From Bacteroidales bacterium (lineage in GTDB: Bacteria; Bacteroidota; Bacteroidia; Bacteroidales; F082), in NCBI GenBank assembly GCA_029983675.1, contig JASBYY010000013.1, positions 1-61,092 on the forward strand: a stretch of 61,092 bases of DNA. The letters run 5' to 3'. The first letter of the stretch is position 1. Each line of letters starts with the position of its first letter. The translations under genes and the position numbers were made by a program. Below, piece by piece: positions 17,688 through 26,120 of the stretch. Under the pieces are notes generated by a model. The model made no database searches. It was not told where the DNA came from and saw only the letters and a list, made by a program, of their open reading frames with translations.

Positions 17688-17742
17688 GTCATGCTTTGTA
17701 CGAATTTAGTATTTTTGAAAATAGTTCCTCATGGTAAAGTTA

Positions 17743-18315
17743 TTATTGCCGAAGAGATCCTATCACGAAGCTCATAGTAAGACCGGTAGAGAAAACGTTT
17801 GCTGCATATGGTCCTGTAATTCTCATTTGGTTATAGTACCATCCTGCGCTTATCGTGGGTGTGATTTTGAAATTAAGTTCTCCAGTACCACCAAAGCAAA
17901 AGCCAATTTTCCCAAATGTATAGGGTTTATTGGGATCTTCACATACAAGACTTTCCATTTTATAGGCATAACCGCACAATGCAGATATTTTCAAAGCACC
18001 AATTTTCAGAAAATGGATAGAACCTCTCAAACCAATACAAGCCGAAGTGCTTGAAAACGTATTATGTACAAGATCACGGACTGTAGAGTAGTTGGAACGG
18101 TTATAATCAGTTCCCTGCATGTTTCCTATTGAAACTAAAGCATCGATTTGGTCGGTAATACCTAAGGCATATCGCAGGTCAATGGCGGTGCCTTCGCACT
18201 TGTCTTTAGCGGCATAGCCTGCTTGAAACTCAAAGTTGTGCTGAAAATCGTGTTTTTGTCCATACATAAATATTGGGACAAAAACAAGAAATAGCATGAT
18301 CAGTTTGTTTTTCAT
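17743..18315 (-). CDS. Small outer-membrane beta-barrel-like protein
   Basis: A 190-residue exported protein; the ATG at 18315 gives a clean signal peptide (KNKLIMLFLVFVPIFMYGQ). The rest alternates polar and hydrophobic residues in strands such as HNFEFQAGYA, IDLRYALGI and ISAGWYYNQM and ends in an aromatic-hydrophobic strand, consistent with an eight- to ten-stranded barrel. No family can be named. The leader of about 230 bases up to the divergent ornithine carbamoyltransferase gene shows no clear promoter for this gene. Confidence 0.65.
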   Translation of the reverse strand: MKNKLIMLFLVFVPIFMYGQKHDFQHNFEFQAGYAAKDKCEGTAIDLRYALGITDQIDALVSIGNMQGTDYNRSNYSTVRDLVHNTFSSTSACIGLRGSIHFLKIGALKISALCGYAYKMESLVCEDPNKPYTFGKIGFCFGGTGELNFKITPTISAGWYYNQMRITGPYAANVFSTGLTMSFVIGSLRQ

Positions 18316-18525
18316 AGTTATAGCTATTCTGTTAAGTCTCATTAGTTTCCATAATGAATATCAATTTATCTTTATCATACTTCATAGTCAACTAAAACCG
18401 TATTCAATTTGATAACAAAACGAGAGAATTTTCTTTTTAGTATTTAATCGAGAATTTTTTATTGATTTATTGGATTTATGATGACTTTTGTTTTCCTTTT
18501 AACCTAACCGTGTGCGATATTTTAC

Positions 18526-18533
18526 TACTTTTG
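18526..18533 (+). promoter_or_regulatory. -7 promoter box (TACTTTTG)
   Basis: TAnnTTTG match 41 bases before the ornithine carbamoyltransferase ATG at 18575. Confidence 0.65.
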
Positions 18534-18574
18534 CCGCGTAAAATTGATTGTTTAACACATTAAAAATAAAAGAA

Positions 18575-19576
18575 ATGGCTTTTAATCTCAGAAACAGAAA
18601 CTTTCTGAAACTTCTGGATTTCACTCCCGAAGAGATTCGCTTCTTTCTGAAGCTCGCCGCAGATCTGAAAGCGGCAAAATACGCTGGCACAGAACAGCCT
18701 CGTTTGACGGGCAAGAACATCGCCTTGATATTCGAAAAAACCTCTACCCGCACACGTTGCGCATTTGAGGTTGCCGCCAAGGACCAGGGTGCACACGTCA
18801 CCTATCTCGGCCCAACAGGTTCGCAAATCGGTATCAAAGAATCGATGAAGGATACTGCCCGTGTTCTCGGTCGCATGTTCGACGGTATCGAATACCGCGG
18901 TTTCGGACAAGCCATCGTCGAAGAACTTGCCGAATACGCCGGTGTTCCGGTTTGGAACGGTTTGACCAACGAGTTCCACCCGACACAGATCCTCGCCGAC
19001 TTCCTCACCATGATGGAACACACCGACAAGCCGCTCAACCAAGTCACTTTCGCTTACTGCGGCGATGCCCGTTTCAACATGGGCAACTCGCTGATGGTGG
19101 GTGGCGCCAAGATGGGCATGGATGTCCGCATCGTGGCTCCTAAAGAACTTCAGCCCAGCAAGGAACTCGTTGACACTTGCAAGAAGATTGCCAAGGAAAC
19201 CGGCGCCAAGGTCACCGTTACCGACGACGTTAAGAAGGGTGTCAAAGGTTGCGACTTCCTGTACACCGACGTGTGGGTATCGATGGGCGAACCTATCGAA
19301 GTCTGGAAAGAAAGAATCAGCCTGCTGAAACCTTACCAAGTGAACAAGGAAATGATGGAAATGACCGGCAACCCGAACTGCAAGTTCATGCACTGCCTGC
19401 CTGCCTACCACAACCTTGAAACCCAAGTGGGACGCGACGTTCACAAACAATTCGGATTAGACGGCATCGAAGTAACAGAGGATGTCTTCGAATCGAAGAA
19501 CAGCATTGTTTTCGACGAAGCCGAAAACCGTATGCACACCATCAAGGCTGTCATGGTTGCCACTCTCGGCGACTGA
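18575..19576 (+). CDS. arcB: Ornithine carbamoyltransferase, ArcB-like
   Basis: A 333-residue transcarbamoylase. The carbamoyl-phosphate loop STRTRCAF, the HPTQ motif and the ornithine-binding HCLPA are all intact. The sequence throughout closely resembles catabolic ArcB of Pseudomonas (MAFNLRNRNFLKL start, ESMKDTARVLGRM, DVWVSMGEP). That differs from the succinylornithine-type enzyme usual in Bacteroides arginine synthesis. Direction of flux cannot be told from sequence; no arcA or arcC is nearby. The start at 18575 is preferred because the in-frame TTG at 18548 has no support. A strong bidirectional terminator follows. Confidence 0.93.
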   Translation: MAFNLRNRNFLKLLDFTPEEIRFFLKLAADLKAAKYAGTEQPRLTGKNIALIFEKTSTRTRCAFEVAAKDQGAHVTYLGPTGSQIGIKESMKDTARVLGRMFDGIEYRGFGQAIVEELAEYAGVPVWNGLTNEFHPTQILADFLTMMEHTDKPLNQVTFAYCGDARFNMGNSLMVGGAKMGMDVRIVAPKELQPSKELVDTCKKIAKETGAKVTVTDDVKKGVKGCDFLYTDVWVSMGEPIEVWKERISLLKPYQVNKEMMEMTGNPNCKFMHCLPAYHNLETQVGRDVHKQFGLDGIEVTEDVFESKNSIVFDEAENRMHTIKAVMVATLGD

Positions 19577-19590
19577 TTGCCAGTACAATA

Positions 19591-19639
19591 AAAACCGAAG
19601 CGGCTGTGTCAGAATCCTTTCTTGACACAGCCGCTTTTT
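19591..19639. terminator. Strong bidirectional terminator
   Basis: A perfect 14-base stem (AAGCGGCTGTGTCA at 19598-19611 with its complement at 19623-19636) is flanked by As on the left and Ts on the right. It separates the convergent carbamoyltransferase and M28 peptidase genes and can stop both. Confidence 0.92.
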
Positions 19640-19656
19640 CATGCTTCCCAATTCAA

Positions 19657-21192
19657 CTACTGCCGAATGACAATACTTCGATTGGCAACGCCATTGCTTG
19701 TTGTGAGAGAAATCACATATAAACCCGACGGCCAATCGCTCACTTCCAAGGAGGCGAAGTCTTGTTCGCTGAAAGTTACTGTTTTGACCATCTGACCAAA
19801 CATATTGTACACTTGAATATGCCGTATGCCGTCAGCTTTGATGTTCAGTTGCTCTTTCGCAGGGTTGGGATATACCGAAAAACAAGGCTCGGTCTCTTCG
19901 ATGGAAAGGCCTCCTATATAGCCTGCCAATATTGCTACGCAAGCCAGATTCATTTCGGCAAAACGGCGCATTTGGAATGGACTGTTCACACTCAATCCAA
20001 TCGTGTCGGCTCCCGTATGGATGTACGGTGAAGTATGGCCATATTGTTCAAAAGGCATAATAGATTGATAGCCATGACGATGAAATGACGAATGGTCGCT
20101 ATCGCCTCCTTCGGGCAACCAACTCGGATAGATAATCATGCCGGGATAGTAGGCGTGACCGACTTTTTTATAATACGCCGCCAGCGAGTCGGAAAAAACA
20201 CTGTGGACAAGGGGAATGTAAAAAGGCTGTCCTTCTTCAAGATAGCCCGTCATATCGAGGTTGAAATAAGCCCAAATATCCATTCCGGCATTTGCAGCAT
20301 GGGTGGCGAATGCTTCACTACCCAGCAGACCGCGTTCTTCAGCCGCCCACGCGCAATATACGATACTGCGTTCGAAACGATACTGCGACAAGACGCGTGC
20401 CGCCTCAAGGATGGCCGCTGTTCCCGAAGCATTGTCGTCCGCACCCGGAGCAAGCGAGTCACGGGTAAACGAATCGTAATGCGCCCCGCAAAACACATAC
20501 TCTTCGGGATGGACAAGACCCGGCTGAATGGCAATGACATTATCCGATGTAGAGATGTTCCAAAACGAATCGATGTCATGAAGAGACACGGAAAATCCTT
20601 TTTCTTCGTACTGCGACACCAGCCAGTCTTGGGCCGCATATACGCTGTCGCTATCCCACTGCCGCGTGCCGTAATGCTGCAAATGCCGTATGGTCGCCAT
20701 CAGACTGTCATCTGAAATCCGGTTCATCAAATCTCGAATCCGAGGATCTTCTTCATTGACATCAGGATAGCTGTGCCGTAACATTGGAAGTTTTGCCGGA
20801 ATATGGGAAACGACCACCATCCCGTCTCTCGAAAAAGGCTGGAAAGACTCTGATAACGATTTTACAATCAATTTGTTACCATATACATTTAAAACCTTAC
20901 AATGCTTGGCTTCCCGCGATAGAAATTGAGACTGTTTTTCCACCGGACAATGCACAAGATAATACGGACCGTCAGCAAAGGCATCCGTATCGAGCAGCAG
21001 CATCGTTGCCTGATCGAAGTCTTTAACGGTTGCAATCATACATTCGTCATCATAATGGTGAATGGTGAGATTGTCGTTCGAAAATGCCGATTCGATTTGC
21101 CGATGGTTTTCAACAGGTAGCAGCACCAACTGTTGCGCCCGACATAGGAATCCGAACCACACAAGAAACAAGAGTAAGAGAGAGCGTTGCAT
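19657..21192 (-). CDS. Secreted M28 zinc aminopeptidase with type IX sorting domain
   Basis: A 511-residue secreted metallopeptidase. It has a signal peptide of about 20 residues (ending CRAQ) and an N-terminal pro-like region. The M28 catalytic domain shows the ligand motifs CGAHYDS, PGADDNASG, AAEERGLLGS, FNLDMTG and HSSFHRHG, so both zinc sites look complete. The final ~75 residues (VYPNPAKEQLNI, VYNMFGQMV, PSGLYVISL) are the type IX sorting tail. It probably trims peptides outside the cell or at the cell surface. It has its own promoter and shares a terminator with the convergent carbamoyltransferase gene. Confidence 0.93.
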   Translation of the reverse strand: MQRSLLLLFLVWFGFLCRAQQLVLLPVENHRQIESAFSNDNLTIHHYDDECMIATVKDFDQATMLLLDTDAFADGPYYLVHCPVEKQSQFLSREAKHCKVLNVYGNKLIVKSLSESFQPFSRDGMVVVSHIPAKLPMLRHSYPDVNEEDPRIRDLMNRISDDSLMATIRHLQHYGTRQWDSDSVYAAQDWLVSQYEEKGFSVSLHDIDSFWNISTSDNVIAIQPGLVHPEEYVFCGAHYDSFTRDSLAPGADDNASGTAAILEAARVLSQYRFERSIVYCAWAAEERGLLGSEAFATHAANAGMDIWAYFNLDMTGYLEEGQPFYIPLVHSVFSDSLAAYYKKVGHAYYPGMIIYPSWLPEGGDSDHSSFHRHGYQSIMPFEQYGHTSPYIHTGADTIGLSVNSPFQMRRFAEMNLACVAILAGYIGGLSIEETEPCFSVYPNPAKEQLNIKADGIRHIQVYNMFGQMVKTVTFSEQDFASLEVSDWPSGLYVISLTTSNGVANRSIVIRQ

Positions 21193-21215
21193 GACGTATA
21201 TTTTTTATGATCATG

Positions 21216-21223
21216 CAAATATA
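21216..21223 (-). promoter_or_regulatory. -7 promoter box (TATATTTG, minus strand)
   Basis: TAnnTTTG match 24 bases before the M28 peptidase ATG. Confidence 0.65.
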
Positions 21224-21321
21224 CATGATATTCAGGAAAATATCACGGAAAAAGGCAGAAAATTTTGAACGTACTGAAAAAACACAGTAATAAGGACCGA
21301 AATAACGGTATTGACAGGAGC

Positions 21322-22017
21322 TTAAAGACCTTTCACATGTGGCTTGCCTGCGATAAAATCTTTCAGATAGAAAGGCTCGAAATAAGCCACATCCACAAAC
21401 TGCCGGTTGACAAGTGCTTGATTGCAAAGGGTCGTCATAAAAGCGGCTGAAGGTTGAAAATTATCTATAATATTGATTTTCGGATTATTACCGAGTACAG
21501 AAGCACATTTTGAAGCCCCATCGCCAAAAAGCCATAGCCGATGTTCGTGGCACTGTTCAGCAAACGAATCCTCTTGAATAATGCTGGCCTCCGTGTCGGC
21601 AATTCTACCAAGTTTGGCATCGAAAATGGCACAATAAACCTCCATACGACGCGCATCGATCATTGGGACAAGCAAATCTGATGGCACAAGTTGCGCACCG
21701 AGACAGTCGCACATACCTTTTGCCATGGCTTCAAGCGTATCGATTGCCATCAATGGCTTGCCCGAAGCATAGCACACCCCCTTGGCCGTACTTACGCCAA
21801 TACGCAACCCTGTGTAGGATCCGGGACCCTGACTGACCGCCACAGCGTCAAGCTGGCTGTAAGTAACGCCTCCTTCTTCCAAAACTTCCTTGATAAAAGT
21901 CGTGATTTTTTCGGAATGTGCATTTTGCCCCTTGCATTCACGCAAGGCCAGCGTTTTGTTTCCATCGTTTAAGGCTACCGAGCAAGTGGGAGTGGCCGTT
22001 TCCAAACACAATATCAT
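21322..22017 (-). CDS. tsaB: tRNA threonylcarbamoyladenosine biosynthesis protein TsaB
   Basis: A 231-residue member of the ASKHA-fold TsaB family, the partner of TsaD and TsaE in forming t6A37 on ANN-decoding tRNAs. The N-terminal LCLETATPTCSVAL, the HSEKITTFI helix and the SQGPGSYTGLRIGVSTAKG block are diagnostic. It lacks the metal-binding histidines of TsaD, as expected. It is monocistronic with its own -7 box. Confidence 0.95.
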   Translation of the reverse strand: MILCLETATPTCSVALNDGNKTLALRECKGQNAHSEKITTFIKEVLEEGGVTYSQLDAVAVSQGPGSYTGLRIGVSTAKGVCYASGKPLMAIDTLEAMAKGMCDCLGAQLVPSDLLVPMIDARRMEVYCAIFDAKLGRIADTEASIIQEDSFAEQCHEHRLWLFGDGASKCASVLGNNPKINIIDNFQPSAAFMTTLCNQALVNRQFVDVAYFEPFYLKDFIAGKPHVKGL

Positions 22018-22037
22018 GTCGATCAGATTTTCTGCTG

Positions 22038-22045
22038 CAAAAATA
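22038..22045 (-). promoter_or_regulatory. -7 promoter box of tsaB (TATTTTTG, minus strand)
   Basis: TAnnTTTG match 20 bases before the tsaB ATG. Confidence 0.65.
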
Positions 22046-22511
22046 GAGAAAATGGCTTTATCATGGCAACAACATAAGCGAAAGGATTTAATCGTATGAA
22101 TAATAGTCTTTTATATGTACTGTCAAAATAAAAAAAACCGCTAATGCTTCTATAAACCTAACATTGTAAAACAATTTTGACCTATTTACATTAGGAAAAA
22201 GTGAATTTATATGTAATAATTAGATATTTTTGCGAATGATTTGTAAGTGGCGAGATAAATCTCTGTGAGATACATAGCTAATCATGATCTTAACATTATC
22301 GTAATGCCTTGAATGACAGTCATAATGGAAAAGAAAATAGTCTTGCCTTACAAAAAGAGAACCTTCACACGACATTATGAAAAGTCATGTGTATTGTATT
22401 AAAAATTTGATTTTCAGTTAGTTGTAACTTTACAATGGGACTTAGAAGGCGAAGCTGTTGCCTATTTGAAAATCATCTGATCATTAACTATCTGCTAACC
22501 GAACAGACATC
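22046..22511 (+). other. Long intergenic region and likely leader of the polysaccharide operon
   Basis: About 465 bases without a gene between tsaB and galE. The only promoter-like motif I find reading toward galE is TATTTTTG at 22225-22232, which would give a leader of roughly 270 bases. Only small hairpins are visible (for example GAGA/TCTC near 22254). I recognise no known riboswitch or UpxY-type gene. A regulatory leader is possible but unproven. Confidence 0.4.
22225..22232 (+). promoter_or_regulatory. Candidate -7 box upstream of galE (TATTTTTG)
   Basis: TAnnTTTG match about 280 bases before the galE ATG; no -33 motif is evident. Confidence 0.45.
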
Positions 22512-23525
22512 ATGAACATTTTAGTGACAGGAGGAGCCGGCTATATTGGCTCACACACTTGTGTCGAACTGCTACAAGACGGTCACGAGGTCGTCGTTAT
22601 TGACAACCTATGCAATGCTTCCCGCGACAGCATGAACCGCATCGAGGCCATCACGGGAAAACAACCCGTATTTTTTGAGGGCGATGTGCGCGACCGTGCG
22701 TTACTCGACCTTATTTTTGCCAAACATCACATCGATTGGGTGATACACTTTGCCGGACTGAAAGCCGTCGGCGAATCGTGTGAGAAGCCCATCGAATACT
22801 ACAATAACAACTTGAACGGAACGCTTGAGTTGCTCGATGCAATGCGTGCCGCCGGTTGCCGTCGCATAGTGTTTTCTTCGTCTGCCACTGTTTACGGCGA
22901 CCCCGAACGTCTCCCGCTGACCGAAGACTGTCGCATTGGCGGCACCACCAATCCATACGGCAGCAGCAAGTATTTTCAAGAAATCATGCTTAGCGATGTC
23001 TATCGGTCGGACAACACCTGGACCATAGTGCTGCTTCGCTACTTCAATCCTATCGGAGCGCACGACAGTGCCCTGATCGGCGAGAACCCGAAAGGTATTC
23101 CCAACAACTTGACCCCATACATTGCCAAAGTGGCTATCGGCGAATTGAAAGAGGTCGGCGTATTCGGCAATGACTATCCTACACCCGATGGCACGGGTGT
23201 CCGCGACTATATCCACGTAGTTGATATTGCCAAGGGTCATGTCGCCGCCATCGACCATATCCGTCAAAGCGGTGTTCATACTTACAACCTTGGCACCGGA
23301 AACGGGTACAGTGTGCTGGAAGTCATACACGCCTATGAAAAAGCCTGCGGACACAAGCTGCCTTACACCATCAAGCCTCGCCGTGCAGGCGATATTGCAG
23401 CCTGCTATGCCAATGCTGACAAGGCTTGTCGCGAACTTGAATGGAAAGCGGCATATTCCCTTGACGACATGGTGCTTTCATCGTGGAACTGGATACAGCA
23501 TTGCAAGAACAAGGAAAACAACTAA
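22512..23525 (+). CDS. galE: UDP-glucose 4-epimerase
   Basis: A 337-residue short-chain dehydrogenase that interconverts UDP-glucose and UDP-galactose (or the N-acetyl forms). The NAD-binding loop GGAGYIGSH is at the N terminus, the catalytic Ser-Tyr-Lys is seen as FSSSATVYG and NPYGSSKY, and RYFNPIGAH and GTGVRDYIHVVD are GalE signatures. It opens the run of + strand sugar genes and likely supplies galactose-type precursors to the surface polysaccharide. rfbA follows after 123 bases. Confidence 0.95.
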   Translation: MNILVTGGAGYIGSHTCVELLQDGHEVVVIDNLCNASRDSMNRIEAITGKQPVFFEGDVRDRALLDLIFAKHHIDWVIHFAGLKAVGESCEKPIEYYNNNLNGTLELLDAMRAAGCRRIVFSSSATVYGDPERLPLTEDCRIGGTTNPYGSSKYFQEIMLSDVYRSDNTWTIVLLRYFNPIGAHDSALIGENPKGIPNNLTPYIAKVAIGELKEVGVFGNDYPTPDGTGVRDYIHVVDIAKGHVAAIDHIRQSGVHTYNLGTGNGYSVLEVIHAYEKACGHKLPYTIKPRRAGDIAACYANADKACRELEWKAAYSLDDMVLSSWNWIQHCKNKENN

Positions 23526-23648
23526 TCATAAGGAAAACCATCGGGAAAACGTATTTTTCAACAATTATTGTTCTGTATCGGCGTTTTCCGTTTATGATCA
23601 ACCCCATTTGAATTATCAAAACAACATTAACCCATAAAGACCGTAATT

Positions 23649-24527
23649 ATGAAAGGCATAGTATTAGCCGGAGGTAGCGGCACACGTCTCTATCCCATCA
23701 CTAAAGGCGTCAGCAAACAGTTGCTGCCCATCTACGACAAACCTATGGTTTATTATCCCCTTTCTGCGTTGATGCTGGCGGGGATACGCGATATCCTCAT
23801 TATCTCAACCCCATACGATTTGCCCGGTTTCAAACGTCTTTTGGGCGACGGATCGGATTACGGTGTGCATTTCGAATATGCCGAACAACCCTCACCGGAC
23901 GGCTTGGCACAAGCTTTCATCATCGGAGAACATTTTATTGGCGATGACTGTGCCTGTCTTGTGTTAGGTGACAATATTTTCTACGGAAACGGTTTCACCA
24001 AGTTGGTAGTGGAAGCTGTAAGGACGGCTGAAGAAGATCATAAGGCCACGGTTTTCGGCTATTGGGTCAGTGATCCCGAACGTTACGGTGTCGCAGAGTT
24101 TGACAAGGAAGGCAATGTGTTATCCATAGAAGAAAAGCCTCAACAGCCCAAATCGAACTACGCTGTCGTCGGCCTCTACTTTTATCCAAACAAAGTTGTT
24201 AATGTCGCAAAAAACATCAAGCCATCAGCACGCGGTGAACTTGAGATTACAACGGTGAACCAAGAATTTCTGAAAGACCAAGAATTGAAAGTGCAGTTAC
24301 TTGGACGTGGTTTTGCCTGGCTCGATACCGGAACACATGAATCGCTGTCGGAAGCCTCGACGTTTGTTGAAGTCATCGAGAAACGGACCGGACTAAAAAT
24401 AGGCTGCTTGGAAGGCATTGCATACCGAAAAGACTGGATTACGAAAGAAAAGATGCAAGAATTGGCGCGACCTATGCTGAAAAATCAATATGGACAGTAT
24501 TTGCTGAAGGTGATGGAGGAGGTTTGA
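23649..24527 (+). CDS. rfbA: Glucose-1-phosphate thymidylyltransferase
   Basis: A 292-residue nucleotidyltransferase that makes dTDP-glucose from dTTP and glucose-1-phosphate, the first step to dTDP-rhamnose and related deoxysugars. The signature GGSGTRLYP, the SKQLLPIYDKPMVYYPLS block, and GDNIFYG with the metal-binding Asp are all present. Its partner rfbB lies downstream but is separated by a G/T-rich tract and a four-helix-bundle gene. rfbC and rfbD are not in the window. Confidence 0.96.
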   Translation: MKGIVLAGGSGTRLYPITKGVSKQLLPIYDKPMVYYPLSALMLAGIRDILIISTPYDLPGFKRLLGDGSDYGVHFEYAEQPSPDGLAQAFIIGEHFIGDDCACLVLGDNIFYGNGFTKLVVEAVRTAEEDHKATVFGYWVSDPERYGVAEFDKEGNVLSIEEKPQQPKSNYAVVGLYFYPNKVVNVAKNIKPSARGELEITTVNQEFLKDQELKVQLLGRGFAWLDTGTHESLSEASTFVEVIEKRTGLKIGCLEGIAYRKDWITKEKMQELARPMLKNQYGQYLLKVMEEV

Positions 24528-24598
24528 GGTTATTTGGTTTAAGGTTTAAGGGTTGAAAGTTTAAGGTTAAGGGGTTAAGGTTTTTGGAGGAAGGGGAA
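24528..24598 (+). repeat. C-free G/T/A-rich tandem-like tract (GGTTTAAGG words)
   Basis: About 70 bases after the rfbA stop contain no C on the + strand and consist of degenerate copies of GGTTTAAG or GGTTAAGG (at least six). It stops just before the four-helix-bundle gene, so the two probably arrived together. Confidence 0.7.
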
Positions 24599-24604
24599 TA
24601 AGTA

Positions 24605-24997
24605 ATGTTTAGTTTTAGGAAGCTTGATGTGTACAATGCGGCGCGGGTGTACGTCAAGAGTGTGTACGAAATTATGAAGTCGTTCCCGAAGGAAGAGCGG
24701 TTTGCATTAAGTGACCAACTGAGGAGGTCGGCAATATCGGTTCCATCGAACATTGCTGAAGGGATGGGCCGGCGTTCCAAGAAAGAGCAAATCCATTTCA
24801 TAGAGATTGCTTTCGGATCATTAATGGAATCCTTTTGTCAGTTAGAGCTTGCCTTTGACCTTGAATACATTGACAAAGAAACCTTTGAAAAAAGCGAACT
24901 TCAAGTCGAGCACTTCTCTAAAATGCTATCGGGCCTTACCGTTTCCATCGAAAAAAAACTGAGTCGTAAAACAAAATCAATTACCAAAGGATCATAA
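24605..24997 (+). CDS. Four-helix-bundle protein of the 23S rRNA intervening-sequence type
   Basis: A 130-residue helical protein. The N terminus FRKLDVYNAARVYVKSVYE, the middle LSDQLRRSAISVPSNIAEG and the RSKKEQIHFIEIAFGS segment are the hallmarks of the S23/IVP four-helix-bundle family. Such proteins were first found in intervening sequences of 23S rRNA but are often free-standing in Bacteroidota. Their function is unknown; pentameric assembly is known for the family. It sits between rfbA and rfbB with a repetitive tract upstream, which looks like an insertion into an rfbAB operon. rfbB starts 10 bases after its stop. Confidence 0.92.
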   Translation: MFSFRKLDVYNAARVYVKSVYEIMKSFPKEERFALSDQLRRSAISVPSNIAEGMGRRSKKEQIHFIEIAFGSLMESFCQLELAFDLEYIDKETFEKSELQVEHFSKMLSGLTVSIEKKLSRKTKSITKGS

Positions 24998-25007
24998 CAC
25001 AGAAAAA

Positions 25008-26117
25008 ATGAGAAGAACAATTATCATCACCGGCGGAGCCGGTTTCATCGGATCGCATGTCGTGCGTCTCTTTGTCGAGAAATATCCCGAATACAGAATT
25101 ATCAATTTAGATAAACTCACCTACGCTGGCAACCTTGCCAACCTCAAAGACATCGAAAATCGCCCCAACTATCGCTTTGTTAAAGCAGACATTTGCGATT
25201 TTGACACGCTATTTGCCCTCATGCAGGAAGAACAAGTGAACGGCATCATCCACCTTGCAGCCGAAAGCCATGTGGACCGTAGCATCAAAGATCCTTTTAC
25301 CTTTGCCCTCACAAATGTGATGGGAACCTTATCCTTGTTACAAGCGGCCAAGCTGTATTGGGAGTGTCTGCCAGAAAAATGGGAGGGCAAGCGTTTCTAT
25401 CACATCTCTACCGATGAGGTTTACGGTGCTTTGGAACTCACCAATCTTGAAGGAGGCAACGAACCCGGCGGCGGACCTTTCGGCGACACGTTCTTCACCG
25501 AGGAAACGAAATACCAGCCCCACTCGCCATACAGTGCCGCCAAAGCCAGTTCCGACCATTTTGTACGTGCTTTTCACGACACCTACGGCATGCCCACCAT
25601 TGTAACCAACTGCTCAAACAATTACGGTCCCTACCAGTTTCCAGAGAAGCTCATACCTTTGTTCATCAATAACATACGTAACCGGAAACCTTTGCCGGTA
25701 TATGGCAAAGGCGAAAATGTTCGCGACTGGCTCTTTGTAGAAGACCACGCACGTGCCATCGACCTGATTTTCCATAAGGGAAAGATTGCCGACACCTACA
25801 ATATCGGCGGCTTCAACGAATGGAAAAACATCGATCTCATTAAGGTGCTCATCCATACCGTTGACCGTTTGCTTGGACGAAGGGAAGGCGAGGATTTGAA
25901 TTTGATCACCTATGTCACCGACCGTGCCGGCCATGACCTGCGTTATGCCATTGATTCAAGTAAGTTGAAAAACGAACTCGGCTGGGAACCTTCATTGCAA
26001 TTTGAGGAAGGCATTGAAAAAACCGTCCGCTGGTACTTAGACCATCAGGAATGGATGGACAATGTCACTTCGGGCGATTACCAGAAGTATTACGAGGAAA
26101 TGTACTCAAAACGTTAA
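25008..26117 (+). CDS. rfbB: dTDP-glucose 4,6-dehydratase
   Basis: A 369-residue short-chain dehydrogenase that converts dTDP-glucose to dTDP-4-keto-6-deoxyglucose. GGAGFIGSHVV binds NAD, HLAAESHVDRSI and HISTDEVYG are RfbB signatures, and YSAAKASSDH contains the catalytic Tyr and Lys. An insertion around residues 145-165 (rich in G, P and E) is found in several Bacteroidota homologues. With rfbA it makes the keto-sugar, but the next enzymes for rhamnose are absent here. The DUF4954 gene begins three bases after its stop, so the two are co-transcribed. Confidence 0.96.
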   Translation: MRRTIIITGGAGFIGSHVVRLFVEKYPEYRIINLDKLTYAGNLANLKDIENRPNYRFVKADICDFDTLFALMQEEQVNGIIHLAAESHVDRSIKDPFTFALTNVMGTLSLLQAAKLYWECLPEKWEGKRFYHISTDEVYGALELTNLEGGNEPGGGPFGDTFFTEETKYQPHSPYSAAKASSDHFVRAFHDTYGMPTIVTNCSNNYGPYQFPEKLIPLFINNIRNRKPLPVYGKGENVRDWLFVEDHARAIDLIFHKGKIADTYNIGGFNEWKNIDLIKVLIHTVDRLLGRREGEDLNLITYVTDRAGHDLRYAIDSSKLKNELGWEPSLQFEEGIEKTVRWYLDHQEWMDNVTSGDYQKYYEEMYSKR

Positions 26118-26120
26118 TAA

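Noticed and set aside
23221..23637. A 138-codon + strand frame overlapping the end of galE
   Set aside because: It is an out-of-frame shadow of galE. Its codon pattern is unnatural and it has no start signal.
24521..24600. A CRISPR-like or telomeric array after rfbA
   Set aside because: The units are degenerate 7-9 base words without spacers of constant length, so it is a simple-sequence tract and not a CRISPR array.
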